From Aciduricibacillus chroicocephali (lineage in GTDB: Bacteria; Bacillota; Bacilli; Bacillales; Amphibacillaceae), in NCBI RefSeq assembly GCF_030762805.1, contig NZ_CP129113.1, positions 1,626,001-1,690,000 of the forward strand: a stretch of 64,000 nucleotides of DNA, written 5' to 3'. A program made the translations under genes and the position numbers. This document shows, piece by piece, positions 45,969 through 55,037 of this stretch. The notes under the pieces were generated by a model, which was not told the origin of the DNA, searched no databases, and saw only the letters and a list, made by a program, of their open reading frames with translations. Numbering within the stretch: position 1 is the first letter of the stretch; the number at the start of each line of letters is the position of its first letter.

Positions 45969-47486
45969 ATGGAAGAGAAACGACAGACACCGACTGGTAC
46001 GAAGAAGATCGCCGCAATTGTAATCGCTGCCGTGCTCGTAATTGGTGGTGCAGTTGCAGCTTTTGCCCTCATCGGCAAATCACCGAAAGAAAAGTATTTC
46101 CTTGCAGAAAAAGATTCAATGGACTTCATCGTCGATCAATTCGAAAAACGCTACCAGCCTGAAACAGACTGGGCTGAACTAACGAGGGAAAAACCTTCAA
46201 AAGCAAGTTACGAGGTATCTGCCAAGTATGATGGCCCTGGACTTGCGGGCTCCCAAGAATTGGCGATGCTCAACAACTCCAGCCTGAAAGTCGAAACTGG
46301 CACAGACTACAAGAAGAAAGTCGCAACTGCAGACGTTACTTTAAACTTGAGCGGCCTGGAATTTGGCGGTCTGAAATTCGGCATTACAAAAGATGAGCTT
46401 ACGGCAAAACTTCCTTTCGTCAAAGATACATTGCTGATCAAAGACAAAGACTTGCCTAACCTTCTTTCAGAACTCGATAGCACAACTGATGTCGAAGGTA
46501 TGGAATTCGACTTTGCCCAGTTCTTTGAACAAGGCCTTCCTGAAGAAAATCAGGAGTACATCAAGAAAGAGTATGGCAATATGATTTATGACGAGATCCC
46601 AGACGAAGCTTTCGAATCGAAGGATGAGAAAGTGAAAATTGGCAAAAGCGATATCTCTACTGAGAAAATCACGATGAAACTAAGTGAAAAACAGACTAAA
46701 GATATTATCGTAAAAGTACTCAACAAAGCAAAAAATGACAAGAAGTTAAAAGCAATGCTTCAAAACCAGATTGGCATGCAGAACTTCGGCATGCAAATCA
46801 ATCAGAATGAATACAGCAAAGCTTACAAAGAAAACATCGAAGACATGATTCAGGATGTAAAAGATGCAAGCATTCCAAATGGAGTCAAATCAACAATCTG
46901 GGTCGCTGACAAGTTGGTCGTCAAACGTGATTTCTCTGTAAAAGCCGGCGAAACTAAGGATGACCTCACTCAAGTTACTGTTAAAGGTGAACAAAACCTT
47001 GGGGACAACAAGCAGACATTTGATTATGTATTCAAGTCAAAAACCGACTTTAAAGAAGATGAAATGACTGCCAAAGCAGACTTCTCACATAAGGACGACA
47101 AAATTAAAGATTCAGCTGAATTCGCAGTCGATGGCGACAAGGTTAACTACGAAGGCAATGAATCTTTGAAAGATGGAAAACGCAAATTCGAGCGAGTTGT
47201 ATCTTTCAATGAATCTGCTGGCAAACCATCCAGTCTCGTCTGGTCTGGTACAGCTAAGTACAAAAAAGAAGGCATGGAATCCGACCATACATTCAAAGTC
47301 GATGCTCCAGACATGGGCAATCAGAACATCGAATTGTATATGAAGAAAGATGCTCATACTACAGACTCGATCAAGAAACCTTCCAAGGAAAATGTGAAGG
47401 ATCTTGGCAAGATGTCACAATCTGAAATCGAAAACTACTTCATGAACGAAGTAATACCTTCAATCGGTGCTCAATTCGGTTTCTAA
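45969..47486 (+). CDS. membrane-anchored DUF6583-like protein of an ABC cassette
   Basis: A 505-residue protein with one N-terminal membrane helix (about 14-36, IAAIVIAAVLVIGGAVAAFA) and a large hydrophilic extracytoplasmic part rich in lysine and aspartate. No enzyme motif is seen. In the second half repeated beta-type segments occur, such as FDYVFKSKTDFKEDEMTAKA and KFERVVSFNESAGKPSSLVW. By recollection it resembles DUF6583 proteins, which accompany ABC-2 exporters. Four genes, this one and the three ABC genes starting 27 bp later, look like one operon. It may be the exporter's outside partner or sensor. Confidence 0.65.
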   Translation: MEEKRQTPTGTKKIAAIVIAAVLVIGGAVAAFALIGKSPKEKYFLAEKDSMDFIVDQFEKRYQPETDWAELTREKPSKASYEVSAKYDGPGLAGSQELAMLNNSSLKVETGTDYKKKVATADVTLNLSGLEFGGLKFGITKDELTAKLPFVKDTLLIKDKDLPNLLSELDSTTDVEGMEFDFAQFFEQGLPEENQEYIKKEYGNMIYDEIPDEAFESKDEKVKIGKSDISTEKITMKLSEKQTKDIIVKVLNKAKNDKKLKAMLQNQIGMQNFGMQINQNEYSKAYKENIEDMIQDVKDASIPNGVKSTIWVADKLVVKRDFSVKAGETKDDLTQVTVKGEQNLGDNKQTFDYVFKSKTDFKEDEMTAKADFSHKDDKIKDSAEFAVDGDKVNYEGNESLKDGKRKFERVVSFNESAGKPSSLVWSGTAKYKKEGMESDHTFKVDAPDMGNQNIELYMKKDAHTTDSIKKPSKENVKDLGKMSQSEIENYFMNEVIPSIGAQFGF

Positions 47487-47513
47487 GCATTTCAAGTAAC
47501 AGGAAGTGGCAGC

Positions 47514-48734
47514 ATGCACCTGACTCAAACAATCTATCATTTAACAGCAACTAATATAAAGCAATTGAAGGGAAAGTGGAAATCGCTTTCTCTTCTTTTG
47601 CCTTTCCCTCTTCTATTTATCACCCTTCTCGCCTTCATCGCCATTCAGTTCATGACACCTGAACGTGGTACCCCGATAGAGGTCGGTCTCGTCGGGCTGA
47701 ATGATTCCAAAGAAAGCCAAATGATTGTTACGATGCTCCGCAATAACAGTGACTTCAAGAAAGCCCTCCATGTTAATGAAGTTACGAGAAAAGAAGCCGA
47801 TTATATGCTTCAGGAAGGTAAACTAAGTGCTTATATCGCATTCCCGGAAAAATTCAGCAGTAAACTGTATCACGGAGAATCAATAACATTGCAAATTGTC
47901 GGCAATCCGAATGAGCGCATGCAAGCTGAAATCATTCGAACCTTCATGGACAGTGCAGCCAAGCATATTAACAGTGCCCAGGCGAATATTCTAGCTATTG
48001 ATGAATATGCAGAAGAACTGGGAATGTCCGATTCAGACCGGCGCACCCTTTTAAAAAGCGAATTCAAGAAATATCTCTTCTTTACATTAGCAAAAGATCA
48101 GGCACTTGAAAGTGAATCCATCTCGGATACAGCATCAAGCAATACGGTTCTCTACTATGTAACTTCAGCCATTTTCACATGCTGGCTAATCTGGATGCTG
48201 CTATTCTGGCATTTCTTCAATTTAAATACGAACAAAATGCTCATGCAGCGAATCCGGTTGTTCAATATAGGACATTTACAGATTTTGTCCGGAAAAGTGC
48301 TTGCCGTTCTGATTACGGGACTGCCCTTAGCAATCGCAGTTACACTCATTATTCCAATTGCATTCGGGATACCTATCGAATGGCTGGATTATATCAAGAT
48401 TTCTGGAATATTTCTTATCACAGCTTTTATTTATTTGCTTTCACTCGGCTTTTGGGAACTGCTGATCCTCTCTGTGAAACTGCGTCTTCTCGTTCAAGCT
48501 GTCTGGACTGCCCTGCTCCTTATTCTAAGCGGAGCAGCCATTCCACTCAGTTTCTTTCCCGCCTCGCTCAGTGAATTCGCAAAACGGTTATTCACAGCCG
48601 AATCATTGGCAAATCTGCAAAACCTCGTACTAGGTGAAGGTTCTTATATCGCAGATAGCTCTCTCTTCTTAACGGCGGCTTTTGCCAGTTGTCTAATTTA
48701 TGTACTGTCTAAATGGAAGGAGCGGTCAAATTGA
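47514..48734 (+). CDS. ABC-2 type permease
   Basis: A 406-residue permease with the usual ABC-2 layout. One N-terminal helix (about 27-47) is followed by an external domain of about 170 residues, then five or six helices (about 215-400). The substrate is unknown. Similar two-permease, one-ATPase sets export peptides, lipids or antibiotics. It is the second gene of the cassette. Its stop overlaps the TTG start of the next permease. Confidence 0.8.
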   Translation: MHLTQTIYHLTATNIKQLKGKWKSLSLLLPFPLLFITLLAFIAIQFMTPERGTPIEVGLVGLNDSKESQMIVTMLRNNSDFKKALHVNEVTRKEADYMLQEGKLSAYIAFPEKFSSKLYHGESITLQIVGNPNERMQAEIIRTFMDSAAKHINSAQANILAIDEYAEELGMSDSDRRTLLKSEFKKYLFFTLAKDQALESESISDTASSNTVLYYVTSAIFTCWLIWMLLFWHFFNLNTNKMLMQRIRLFNIGHLQILSGKVLAVLITGLPLAIAVTLIIPIAFGIPIEWLDYIKISGIFLITAFIYLLSLGFWELLILSVKLRLLVQAVWTALLLILSGAAIPLSFFPASLSEFAKRLFTAESLANLQNLVLGEGSYIADSSLFLTAAFASCLIYVLSKWKERSN

Positions 48735-49816
48735 AAAGTCTCATACAAGCGCGTTGGCTATTTATTAAAAAATATCCGCTTGCGCTCTGCTTTTGGCTCC
48801 TCTTTCCAATTGCCGCAACAAGCTGCTTCATGCAGCTGGCTGGCACTGCTCAGACCGAAACACGCATCCCTGTTGCACTTGTAATACAAGACTCCTCCCC
48901 AGCTGTGAGAGGACTTGAACAGTCGATGCAAAGACATCCGCTATTACGTGTTACATTGCTGGAAGAAGAAGCTGCCTTTGATTCATTCCGCAGTTACAAG
49001 TACGACAGCCTCTTCATCATTCCAGACGATTTTTCAAAAAATATAGCGGCCGGCAAGACGAAAGGACTGATTCAGGCATATCATTCCGACCGCTCCCTCT
49101 TCTTCGAGCCGGTAAAGGAAATGATGGTCGCCAATGTACAAGCTGCAAGCGGCAGAATGCAGGCCGCTTTAACTGTACAAAAACTGAGTGAAAAGCTGAC
49201 GAACAGTCCAGGTTGGAGCACAGATGAAATTATTAAAACAGCCAATGACATAGAGCAAGAACAACATCTTCTCCAAACAGATTTTCAATTCAGGGGTACA
49301 CCGGAGAAAACCGATCATGCACTTTTACTTAATCCATTGCTTCCCTGGAGTGCTGCTGCGCTGATTGCGACATTCTTCCTTTTCGATTTCATAACAAAGG
49401 AACGTAAAGAAGAAGCTTTTGCCAGGCTGTATTTCTCTCGTTATAGTGTAAGACCTTTTATCCTGATATCCGTCTTACTTTATACAATTATTCTATTCGT
49501 TTTCGATTTAACAGCTGCTCTGCTATTCAGTAACGTATTGGATTACAAATTGATTATTTCTCTAATTGGATTCAGACTTATCGCGAGCAGTTTAGCGCTT
49601 GCACTTGCATTGCTTGTCAGAAATGCCCCGCTCCATTATGCGCTGTCTCTATTAATCGTTTCATTGCTTGTTATAACGAGCGGCAATCAGGGGCTCTTCT
49701 CAGGCTTGAATCCCGTATCGGCATTTGTAAACGAAAAAACAGGAATGCTCCCGCTTGCCATTATGCTTGTAATGCTAGCTATCATTTTAAAACGAAAGGA
49801 GTTTTCCCGTGCTTGA
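48731..49816 (+). CDS. ABC-2 type permease
   Basis: The second permease, 361 residues, with the same architecture: one helix near residues 15-35, an external domain of about 170 residues and five C-terminal helices. The start taken is TTG 48731 (reading MKSLIQARWLF) with AAGGAG at 8 nt. It forms a TTGA overlap with the upstream stop. An ATG six codons upstream would sit before the ribosome site. The two permeases probably pair as a heterodimer. The end overlaps the ATPase start. Confidence 0.8.
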   Translation: MKSLIQARWLFIKKYPLALCFWLLFPIAATSCFMQLAGTAQTETRIPVALVIQDSSPAVRGLEQSMQRHPLLRVTLLEEEAAFDSFRSYKYDSLFIIPDDFSKNIAAGKTKGLIQAYHSDRSLFFEPVKEMMVANVQAASGRMQAALTVQKLSEKLTNSPGWSTDEIIKTANDIEQEQHLLQTDFQFRGTPEKTDHALLLNPLLPWSAAALIATFFLFDFITKERKEEAFARLYFSRYSVRPFILISVLLYTIILFVFDLTAALLFSNVLDYKLIISLIGFRLIASSLALALALLVRNAPLHYALSLLIVSLLVITSGNQGLFSGLNPVSAFVNEKTGMLPLAIMLVMLAIILKRKEFSRA

Positions 49817-50480
49817 AGTTGAAGGTCTAGGCAAAGCTTATAAAAAGAAAATTGTCCTGTCCAATGTATCCTTTTCAGCCGAGCCTGGAGAGATAATTGG
49901 ACTAGTTGGAGAAAATGGTGCCGGCAAATCCACACTTCTGAACATGATTGCTACATTGGACAAACCGACTTCCGGAACAATTCGTCTCAATGGCTTCGAC
50001 AGCATCGGGAGCCGGAAGCAATATCGGAAACTTATCGGTTATGTCCCTCAAGACCTAGCAATTTGGGATTCCCTTTCAGTTGAAGAGAATATGCTCTTTT
50101 TTGAAAAGCTGAGCTGGGTTCGCAAAGAGGAAGATGCACTTCAAGAGATCTGTAGGAATCTCGCATTGGACCATTGGAAAGAGATGGCCGGAACCCTTTC
50201 CGGCGGGCAAAAACGAAAGCTCAATCTAGCCATTAGTCTCATTCATGAGCCAGATCTATTGCTTCTTGATGAACCAACAGTCGGTATTGATATGCGTTCC
50301 AAAAGTGAAATTGTACATTATCTCAAACAACTGGCCATCCAGAAGAATAAAGCGATTCTCTATATTTCCCACGATATGGACGAGATTAAAACGCTTTGCG
50401 ACCGGCTCATCTGTATTGGGAAAGATCCATTCTATCGGGAATTGCTTCAGTCAGCGAATCAGCCTATGCTCACCTTCTGA
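49809..50480 (+). CDS. ABC transporter ATP-binding protein
   Basis: A 223-residue ATPase with Walker A GENGAGKST, Q-loop YVPQDLAIWD, signature LSGGQKRKL, Walker B LLLLDEPTVGID and H-loop YISHDMDE, all intact. It drives the two permeases. The GTG start at 49809 has AAAGGAG 7 nt upstream and overlaps the permease stop. It ends the four-gene cassette. No two-component or GntR regulator is adjacent. Confidence 0.9.
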   Translation: MLEVEGLGKAYKKKIVLSNVSFSAEPGEIIGLVGENGAGKSTLLNMIATLDKPTSGTIRLNGFDSIGSRKQYRKLIGYVPQDLAIWDSLSVEENMLFFEKLSWVRKEEDALQEICRNLALDHWKEMAGTLSGGQKRKLNLAISLIHEPDLLLLDEPTVGIDMRSKSEIVHYLKQLAIQKNKAILYISHDMDEIKTLCDRLICIGKDPFYRELLQSANQPMLTF

Positions 50481-50569
50481 TTCCGTGAAAAAAGTATGAC
50501 TCTAAGCTTAATGGCTATTGCCTTTCTCATGATTTGAAAGTAAACTGGATGCATAAGGAGGGCAAAAAG

Positions 50570-51268
50570 TTGGATATTACAAATTTACAACCATTAACAC
50601 AGGCACCTGCCATGAACGGTGTTGCTGCTCTAGCCGACGATCAGTCGACTACTATGAATTCATCTTCTGGAATGTCATTCAAGGAGCTTTTGCAGTCAAA
50701 TATTGAACGTGCGATTGCGATGACCGCAGCAGGCGTACTTACTGGAGGCAGTAGCGGATCACCATTCATGTCAGCAATGCGCTCTGCTCCATTCTCTTCA
50801 GGCAGTGCTGTTTTGCCTTCCGCACCGTCCGTTTCAGCCAGCTCGGCAGCAAGTGCATATAAGAAGACAGCGTCTGCTGCATCTTCAGCTCCCGGAAATA
50901 TTTCGAGTATTGTAAGTGAAATGGCTCAGAAATACGGAGTCGATCCGAATCTCATCCATGCTGTCATCAAGCAAGAGTCGAATTATAACCCGAATGCCAA
51001 GAGCGGTGTCGGTGCACAAGGATTGATGCAGCTTATGCCAGGAACAGCTCGTTCACTTGGTGTACTCAACCCCTTTGACATGAAGCAGAATATCGAAGGC
51101 GGTACAAAATATTTGAGCCAAATGCTGAAGAAATACGGCGGAAAAGTCGAAACAGCACTGGCAGCTTATAATGCGGGGCCCGGTAATGTGGACAAGTATG
51201 GCGGCATTCCTCCATTCAGTGAAACACAAAATTATGTACGAAAAATCATGGATAACTATCTTGCCTGA
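50570..51268 (+). CDS. lytic transglycosylase (SLT domain), YjbJ-like
   Basis: A 232-residue protein. The C-terminal 110 residues are a soluble-lytic-transglycosylase domain that cleaves peptidoglycan glycan strands. It has [20 protein letters not shown] with the catalytic glutamate, [16 protein letters not shown] and [20 protein letters not shown]. The N-terminal 110 residues are serine/alanine-rich and disordered. No signal peptide is present. The TTG start has AAGGAGG at 8 nt. B. subtilis YjbJ has the same arrangement. Confidence 0.82.
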   Translation: MDITNLQPLTQAPAMNGVAALADDQSTTMNSSSGMSFKELLQSNIERAIAMTAAGVLTGGSSGSPFMSAMRSAPFSSGSAVLPSAPSVSASSAASAYKKTASAASSAPGNISSIVSEMAQKYGVDPNLIHAVIKQESNYNPNAKSGVGAQGLMQLMPGTARSLGVLNPFDMKQNIEGGTKYLSQMLKKYGGKVETALAAYNAGPGNVDKYGGIPPFSETQNYVRKIMDNYLA

Positions 51269-51275
51269 TAAATAC

Positions 51276-51312
51276 AAAAACCCTCGGAGAGTCAATTCTC
51301 CGAGGGTTTTTC
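51276..51312. terminator. bidirectional terminator before ysdC
   Basis: The stem AAAAACCCTCGGAGA / TCTCCGAGGGTTTTT lies between convergent genes. Confidence 0.9.
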
Positions 51313-51318
51313 TATATC

Positions 51319-52404
51319 TTAGGCAAGGCCGATTTCTGTGACCTTGTCGCGATCAAGGCGTTTTACTGCTTCAACAATCAGTTTCACTGTGTTTTCAAAG
51401 TCATCACGATGCAAGATTGCCGCATGTGAGTGAATGTAGCGAGTTGCAATCGTAATTGACATTGTCGGTACACCGTTATGTGACAAATGGATAGAACCTG
51501 AGTCCGTTCCGCCCCCTGCCATTGATGTGTACTGATAAGGAATATCAAGTTCATCCGCAATACCAACGATGAAGTCACGAACACCTTTATGAGAAATCAT
51601 AGATGCATCGTAAAGTACGAGCTGCGGTCCTTTGCCCAGTTTGCTGTCCGCATCCTGTGGTGAAATGCCAGGTGTATCACCAGCGATACCAACATCAACA
51701 CCAAATGCAACATCCGGATTAATCAAGTGAGCAGCCGTCTTCGCACCACGCAAGCCAACTTCTTCTTGAACTGTACCAACGCCATAAACAACGTTTGGAT
51801 GTTCTTCATTTTTTAAGCGCTTCAGTACTTCAATTGCAATTGCACAACCAATACGGTTATCCCATGCTTTTGCAAGAAGCATTTTTTCATTTTTCAATTG
51901 AGTGAACTCAAAGTATGGCACGACTGAATCTCCAGGGCGAACGCCAAACTCTGCAGCTTCTTCTTTGCTAGAAGCACCGATATCGATGAACATGTCTTTA
52001 ATATCAACTGGCTTCTTGCGCGCTTCAGCAGACAGGATATGCGGCGGTTTTGAACCAATGACACCTGTTACATCACCTTTGGATGTTAGAATTGTCACAC
52101 GCTGAGCAAGCATGACCTGATTCCACCAGCCACCAATTGTCTGGAAGTAGATGAATCCCTTGTCGTCGATACGTGTTACCATGAAACCGACTTCATCAAG
52201 GTGTCCCGCAATCATCACTTTCGGACCATTTGCATCCCCTGTTTTTTTCGCAATCAAACTGCCGAGATTATCAGTGACAATTTCATCAGAGAAAGGCTTA
52301 ATGTAACGTTCCATCACGTCGCGTGCTTCTTTTTCATCACCTGAAATGGCCCGAGCATCTGTCAGGTCTTTCAGCATTGTCAAAGTTTCATCCATTTTTG
52401 TCAT
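51319..52404 (-). CDS. ysdC: M42-family aminopeptidase YsdC
   Basis: A 361-residue tetrahedral-aminopeptidase-type metalloenzyme that trims peptides in the cytosol. Metal and catalytic residues are in [11 protein letters not shown] (about 67), [12 protein letters not shown] (about 182), [12 protein letters not shown] (about 214), [13 protein letters not shown] (about 237) and RYIHSHAAI (about 325). AGGAGG lies 7 nt before the ATG. As in B. subtilis it is near rplT, but about 6 kb of extra genes separate them here. Confidence 0.93.
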   Translation of the reverse strand: MTKMDETLTMLKDLTDARAISGDEKEARDVMERYIKPFSDEIVTDNLGSLIAKKTGDANGPKVMIAGHLDEVGFMVTRIDDKGFIYFQTIGGWWNQVMLAQRVTILTSKGDVTGVIGSKPPHILSAEARKKPVDIKDMFIDIGASSKEEAAEFGVRPGDSVVPYFEFTQLKNEKMLLAKAWDNRIGCAIAIEVLKRLKNEEHPNVVYGVGTVQEEVGLRGAKTAAHLINPDVAFGVDVGIAGDTPGISPQDADSKLGKGPQLVLYDASMISHKGVRDFIVGIADELDIPYQYTSMAGGGTDSGSIHLSHNGVPTMSITIATRYIHSHAAILHRDDFENTVKLIVEAVKRLDRDKVTEIGLA

Positions 52405-52458
52405 TGCAATTCCTCCTTATGGTCCAATCATTAAGATACCCGTTTTTCAATGCGAAAA

Positions 52459-52944
52459 TCAGTACCCTTCATCCTGTCGTTCAAAGTTAACCCGATTTTT
52501 CTCATAGTATGCAGACTGTACTTCTTCCTCTGTGAAGCCAAGCAATCGGCCCAACAAAAGAAATTCAGCAAAAAGCGCTTCATACTGAGACTGTTCAGGC
52601 TTCTCCTTGAATACAAGCGTGCTTGCGAATACTTTGTTAAACTGCCCTGTAAGGTCCGTTTCACAATTGCTCGCTTCAGCACCATCAAATGTAAGACCTT
52701 TCATCAATCCTAGTGACATGATGAAATGAACATTGTCAACATACTCCTCTAGAATGACAGACTTTTCATTTGCCGGTTTATTGCTCCAAAACTTGAAACA
52801 ACGTGTCTCGTTTGCAAGTTCTCCAAGCTCCACAAAAAGGGCCAGAACCTTCTCTTCAAATAGATTACGGTCCTGGAGAGCATGCTGTTCCACTATGTAC
52901 ATATCCAATTTATGCTGCATATCAAATAACGGCTTCCAGTCCAT
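52459..52944 (-). CDS. dimeric dUTP diphosphatase (MazG-like, dUTPase_2)
   Basis: A 161-residue all-helical protein of the dimeric dUTPase/MazG group, which hydrolyses dUTP to dUMP and so keeps uracil out of DNA. The metal-binding glutamates and aspartates are in FVELGELANETRCFKFWSN (about 42) and EEYVDNVHFIMSLGL (about 68). The start is MDWKPLFDMQ with AGAGGTG. It lies 54 bp upstream of ysdC on the same strand. Confidence 0.8.
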   Translation of the reverse strand: MDWKPLFDMQHKLDMYIVEQHALQDRNLFEEKVLALFVELGELANETRCFKFWSNKPANEKSVILEEYVDNVHFIMSLGLMKGLTFDGAEASNCETDLTGQFNKVFASTLVFKEKPEQSQYEALFAEFLLLGRLLGFTEEEVQSAYYEKNRVNFERQDEGY

Positions 52945-53417
52945 CAATTTCACCTCTTTTACCAGCAATCGGAAAAATTGCTTCTACTTACTTATTGTAA
53001 TTGTTGATCAATTCGGAGTAAAGTATTTAGTCTTGTGAGACCTTGTAAATCAAGGGTTCACACTTCCAACAAAGTATAAACTGACTTACCTCAATTGTTT
53101 TAATAATTGATCAGACACAAGAACAACAATTCATTAGGCATCTTTATCCAATCTTCCCAAAGAATTTGTTACTAAGATCATATCAATTCCTTAAAAATTT
53201 AGCTAATTTATTACAATTAGCAAAGATATAGACTTTGGAGCTTTATGAAGAAAAGGATTGCGGAAATAATCGAGCTAGAGAAGTTCAGAACTTAAGTATA
53301 AGCAAATTGTGTTAATGGTTATTGGTGAATTAAAAAAGCCCCTGCCTAATAGGAAGGAGCTTTTCTATATTAGTAAAAAAGTTAACTTACATTATATATG
53401 GCCAAAGGACCGTAAAC
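52945..53417. other. AT-rich intergenic stretch, no gene seen
   Basis: This 473-bp stretch has stops in all frames. It contains an imperfect inverted repeat at 53034-53064 and a weak hairpin around 53337-53367 (AAAAGC...GCTTTT). Nothing further can be supported. It begins the AT-rich accessory block. Confidence 0.5.
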
Positions 53418-53573
53418 TCAATGACATTTATAGTGTGTTTTTTGATATTCTGCAATAAGTGTATCCAACTCTTGAGATACTCTTAACGCCTTTCGTGAAT
53501 TAATCCCATTATTTTTTATAGCTCGTATCATTTGCTCACGCTTGTTTTCGAGCAGCTTCTTTAGTTCCTCCAC
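53418..53573 (-). CDS. Spo0E-like aspartyl-phosphate phosphatase
   Basis: A 51-residue gene read from GTG 53573 with GGGAGG about 10 nt upstream. The protein runs MEELKKLLENKREQMIRAIK, then GINSRKALRVSQELDTLIAE and YQKTHYKCH. SQELDxLI is the Spo0E-family signature that lines the active site; these short two-helix proteins dephosphorylate Spo0A-P and delay sporulation. Size and motif fit well. The target is inferred from the family. It lies downstream of the decayed PAS gene on the same strand, behind an inverted repeat. Confidence 0.82.
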   Translation of the reverse strand: MEELKKLLENKREQMIRAIKNNGINSRKALRVSQELDTLIAEYQKTHYKCH

Positions 53574-53613
53574 TTGATGAATATCCTCCCAGAATGTAAA
53601 TGAAAAAGCCGTA

Positions 53614-53653
53614 TATATATTGATTTTTGAAATAGTTTAAAAATCAATATATA
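53614..53653. repeat. perfect AT-rich inverted repeat
   Basis: A 15-bp perfect stem TATATATTGATTTTT / AAAAATCAATATATA with a 10-nt loop lies between the decayed PAS gene and the Spo0E-like gene. It may end the riboswitch transcript, although there is no T-run beyond the stem. Confidence 0.6.
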
Positions 53654-53655
53654 GA

Positions 53656-54002
53656 TCATTTTGAACGAGTAGATATTAAGCAAGGCACGCTAGAATTCCC
53701 CAAAAGGTTTTCCAAGGCACATACTTCAGTATCTATTAGAACAGGTATGTATATTGCTTTAAAACATAATGTTTTCTCTCGTTGCTTCATAAATCACTCC
53801 ATAACAATTGACCGTATGGACTGGTTACAAGTTCAACTCATGCAAATACATTCCTGATTCATTCTCTTAATACCGCTACTCGATAGCCAACCATTTGTTC
53901 AGAGTTTTCATTTGACCAACAAAGCAATTTCCTCTTTAGATCAAATTCAACCATTTTCAAATTCTTGGCCAATGAACCGATTACAGCTGTTTCATTAAGC
54001 AT
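53656..54002 (-). pseudogene. decayed PAS/chemoreceptor-type gene under the c-di-GMP riboswitch
   Basis: From the ATG at 54002 (AAGGG upstream) a 47-codon frame reads MLNETAVIGSLAKNLKMVEF, then SNENSEQMVGYR, and stops at 53859. This resembles the first half of the PAS domain found at the start of methyl-accepting chemotaxis proteins. Past the stop, other frames give GMYLHELNL and then REKTLCFKAIYIPVLIDTE, which resembles the W-EA-Y-P end of the same PAS type. The gene is therefore broken by frameshifts and the rest is lost. The assignment depends on short pieces. Confidence 0.55.
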
Positions 54003-54037
54003 CTGAACCCTTTTCAATTTCTCAAGCCTCCACTTGA

Positions 54038-54118
54038 GGCAACCAAGCTATCATAGTCCAAAAAGACCTTAGACCTTTGGCTTTGCGTCCTGGCTTTTCA
54101 ACCAGTTTGCTTTTCACG
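54038..54118 (-). promoter_or_regulatory. cyclic-di-GMP-I (GEMM) riboswitch
   Basis: The minus strand has the GEMM landmarks in order. First comes P1b ACTGG-TTGAAAAG-CCAG (a GNRA-like loop stem), followed by GGACGCAAAGCC. The GGTCTAAGG side of the second stem comes next, with GGACTATGATAGC, and closing GGTTGCC pairs with the 5' side. A hairpin CTCAAG-TGGAGG-CTTGAG follows as possible expression platform, then the start of the decayed PAS gene. The class binds c-di-GMP and often controls motility or chemoreceptor genes. Confidence 0.9.
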
Positions 54119-54128
54119 TTTTCTTTGG

Positions 54129-54157
54129 ATTGTACCCCTTAATCGTTTAAAAATCAA
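54129..54157 (-). promoter_or_regulatory. promoter of the riboswitch transcript
   Basis: On the minus strand TTGATT (54157-54152), a 17-nt spacer and TACAAT (54134-54129) end about 11 bp upstream of the riboswitch. It looks like an intact sigma-A promoter although the gene it serves has decayed. Confidence 0.78.
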
Positions 54158-54395
54158 GACCTTTCACTATTTTCAAGTAATACAGTCTATTAAGTTTTGT
54201 TATAAATCAATAATCGAGATTCTAAGCTGATTTAACCTTGTAAATATAGCAAAATTTTACAGATAAATAGTATAGTGTTTTCAAAATTAAGGTTAAAAAG
54301 GAAGGTATTATCATTTATAATATATAAGATATATACCTAAAAAATTGAATTTTATGAGTTACATATAATGAAAAGTTCATAACGAGGTGGTTTAT

Positions 54396-54899
54396 TTGCA
54401 TATTCGAATTTTGAATAAAAGTGATTCCAATCTTTATCAAACATTACGTTTGCAGGCGTTATTAGTTAGCCCTGAAGCTTTCGAATCAACATATCAAACA
54501 GAAGTCAATTACACACAAGATGCCATTTCTGCTCACCTTTCACCTACCGACGAAAAATTTATCCTCGGTGCGTTTAATGATAATAATGCTTTGGTCGGAA
54601 TGGTAACTTTCAGCAGAGAAAGCGATCCAAAAACAAGCCATAAAGGAAGTGCTCTAAGTCTTTATGTAGCACCTGAGGTCAGAAAGCAAGGATTCGCCAA
54701 GTTGCTCATGGAGGAACTTATTAAAAGAGGAAAGAACCTTGAAGGTTTGGAGCAAATCAATTTAACAGTAGCATCTGAAAACCTTCCTGCTAAAAATCTT
54801 TATCTGTCATTAGGTTTTAAAACATTTGGAGTTGAGAGAAACTCTTTTAAATTTAACGGTAAATATTATGATGTTGATCTGATGGACATATTCGTTTAG
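54396..54899 (+). CDS. GNAT-family N-acetyltransferase
   Basis: A 167-residue acetyl-CoA-dependent acetyltransferase. Motif A (acetyl-CoA pyrophosphate loop) is SLYVAPEVRKQGFAKLLMEEL (about 93-113), with the R/Q-x-x-G-x-A pattern. Motif B is NLTVASENLPAKNLYLSLGFK. The N-terminal HIRILNKSDSNLYQTLRLQAL is typical of the amino-acid/aminoglycoside branch. The substrate is unknown. TTG at 54396 with GAGGTGG at 5 nt fits better than the GTG three codons upstream. Base composition is AT-rich. Confidence 0.82.
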   Translation: MHIRILNKSDSNLYQTLRLQALLVSPEAFESTYQTEVNYTQDAISAHLSPTDEKFILGAFNDNNALVGMVTFSRESDPKTSHKGSALSLYVAPEVRKQGFAKLLMEELIKRGKNLEGLEQINLTVASENLPAKNLYLSLGFKTFGVERNSFKFNGKYYDVDLMDIFV

Positions 54900-55001
54900 C
54901 TACCTCTTCAATTTAACTAGGAAAGCAGTCATTATGGATCTATTTCAAATCATCATCGTTTTCCAGGCATGCCTGAAGATTGATTCGTCCATTGTATAAT
55001 T

Positions 55002-55036
55002 AAAAGACTGGCAGCTTTGTTCACTACCAGTCTTTT
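55002..55036. terminator. bidirectional terminator
   Basis: The stem AAAGACTGG / CCAGTCTTT, with a T-run on the plus strand, lies between the convergent GNAT and SMI1 genes. Confidence 0.82.
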
Positions 55037-55037
55037 T

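Noticed and set aside
53034-53064. Inverted repeat near CCTTGTAAATCAAGGGTTC, considered as an attachment or tRNA-end site
   Set aside because: The arms match only 10 of 12 and there is no second copy, tRNA or integrase nearby.
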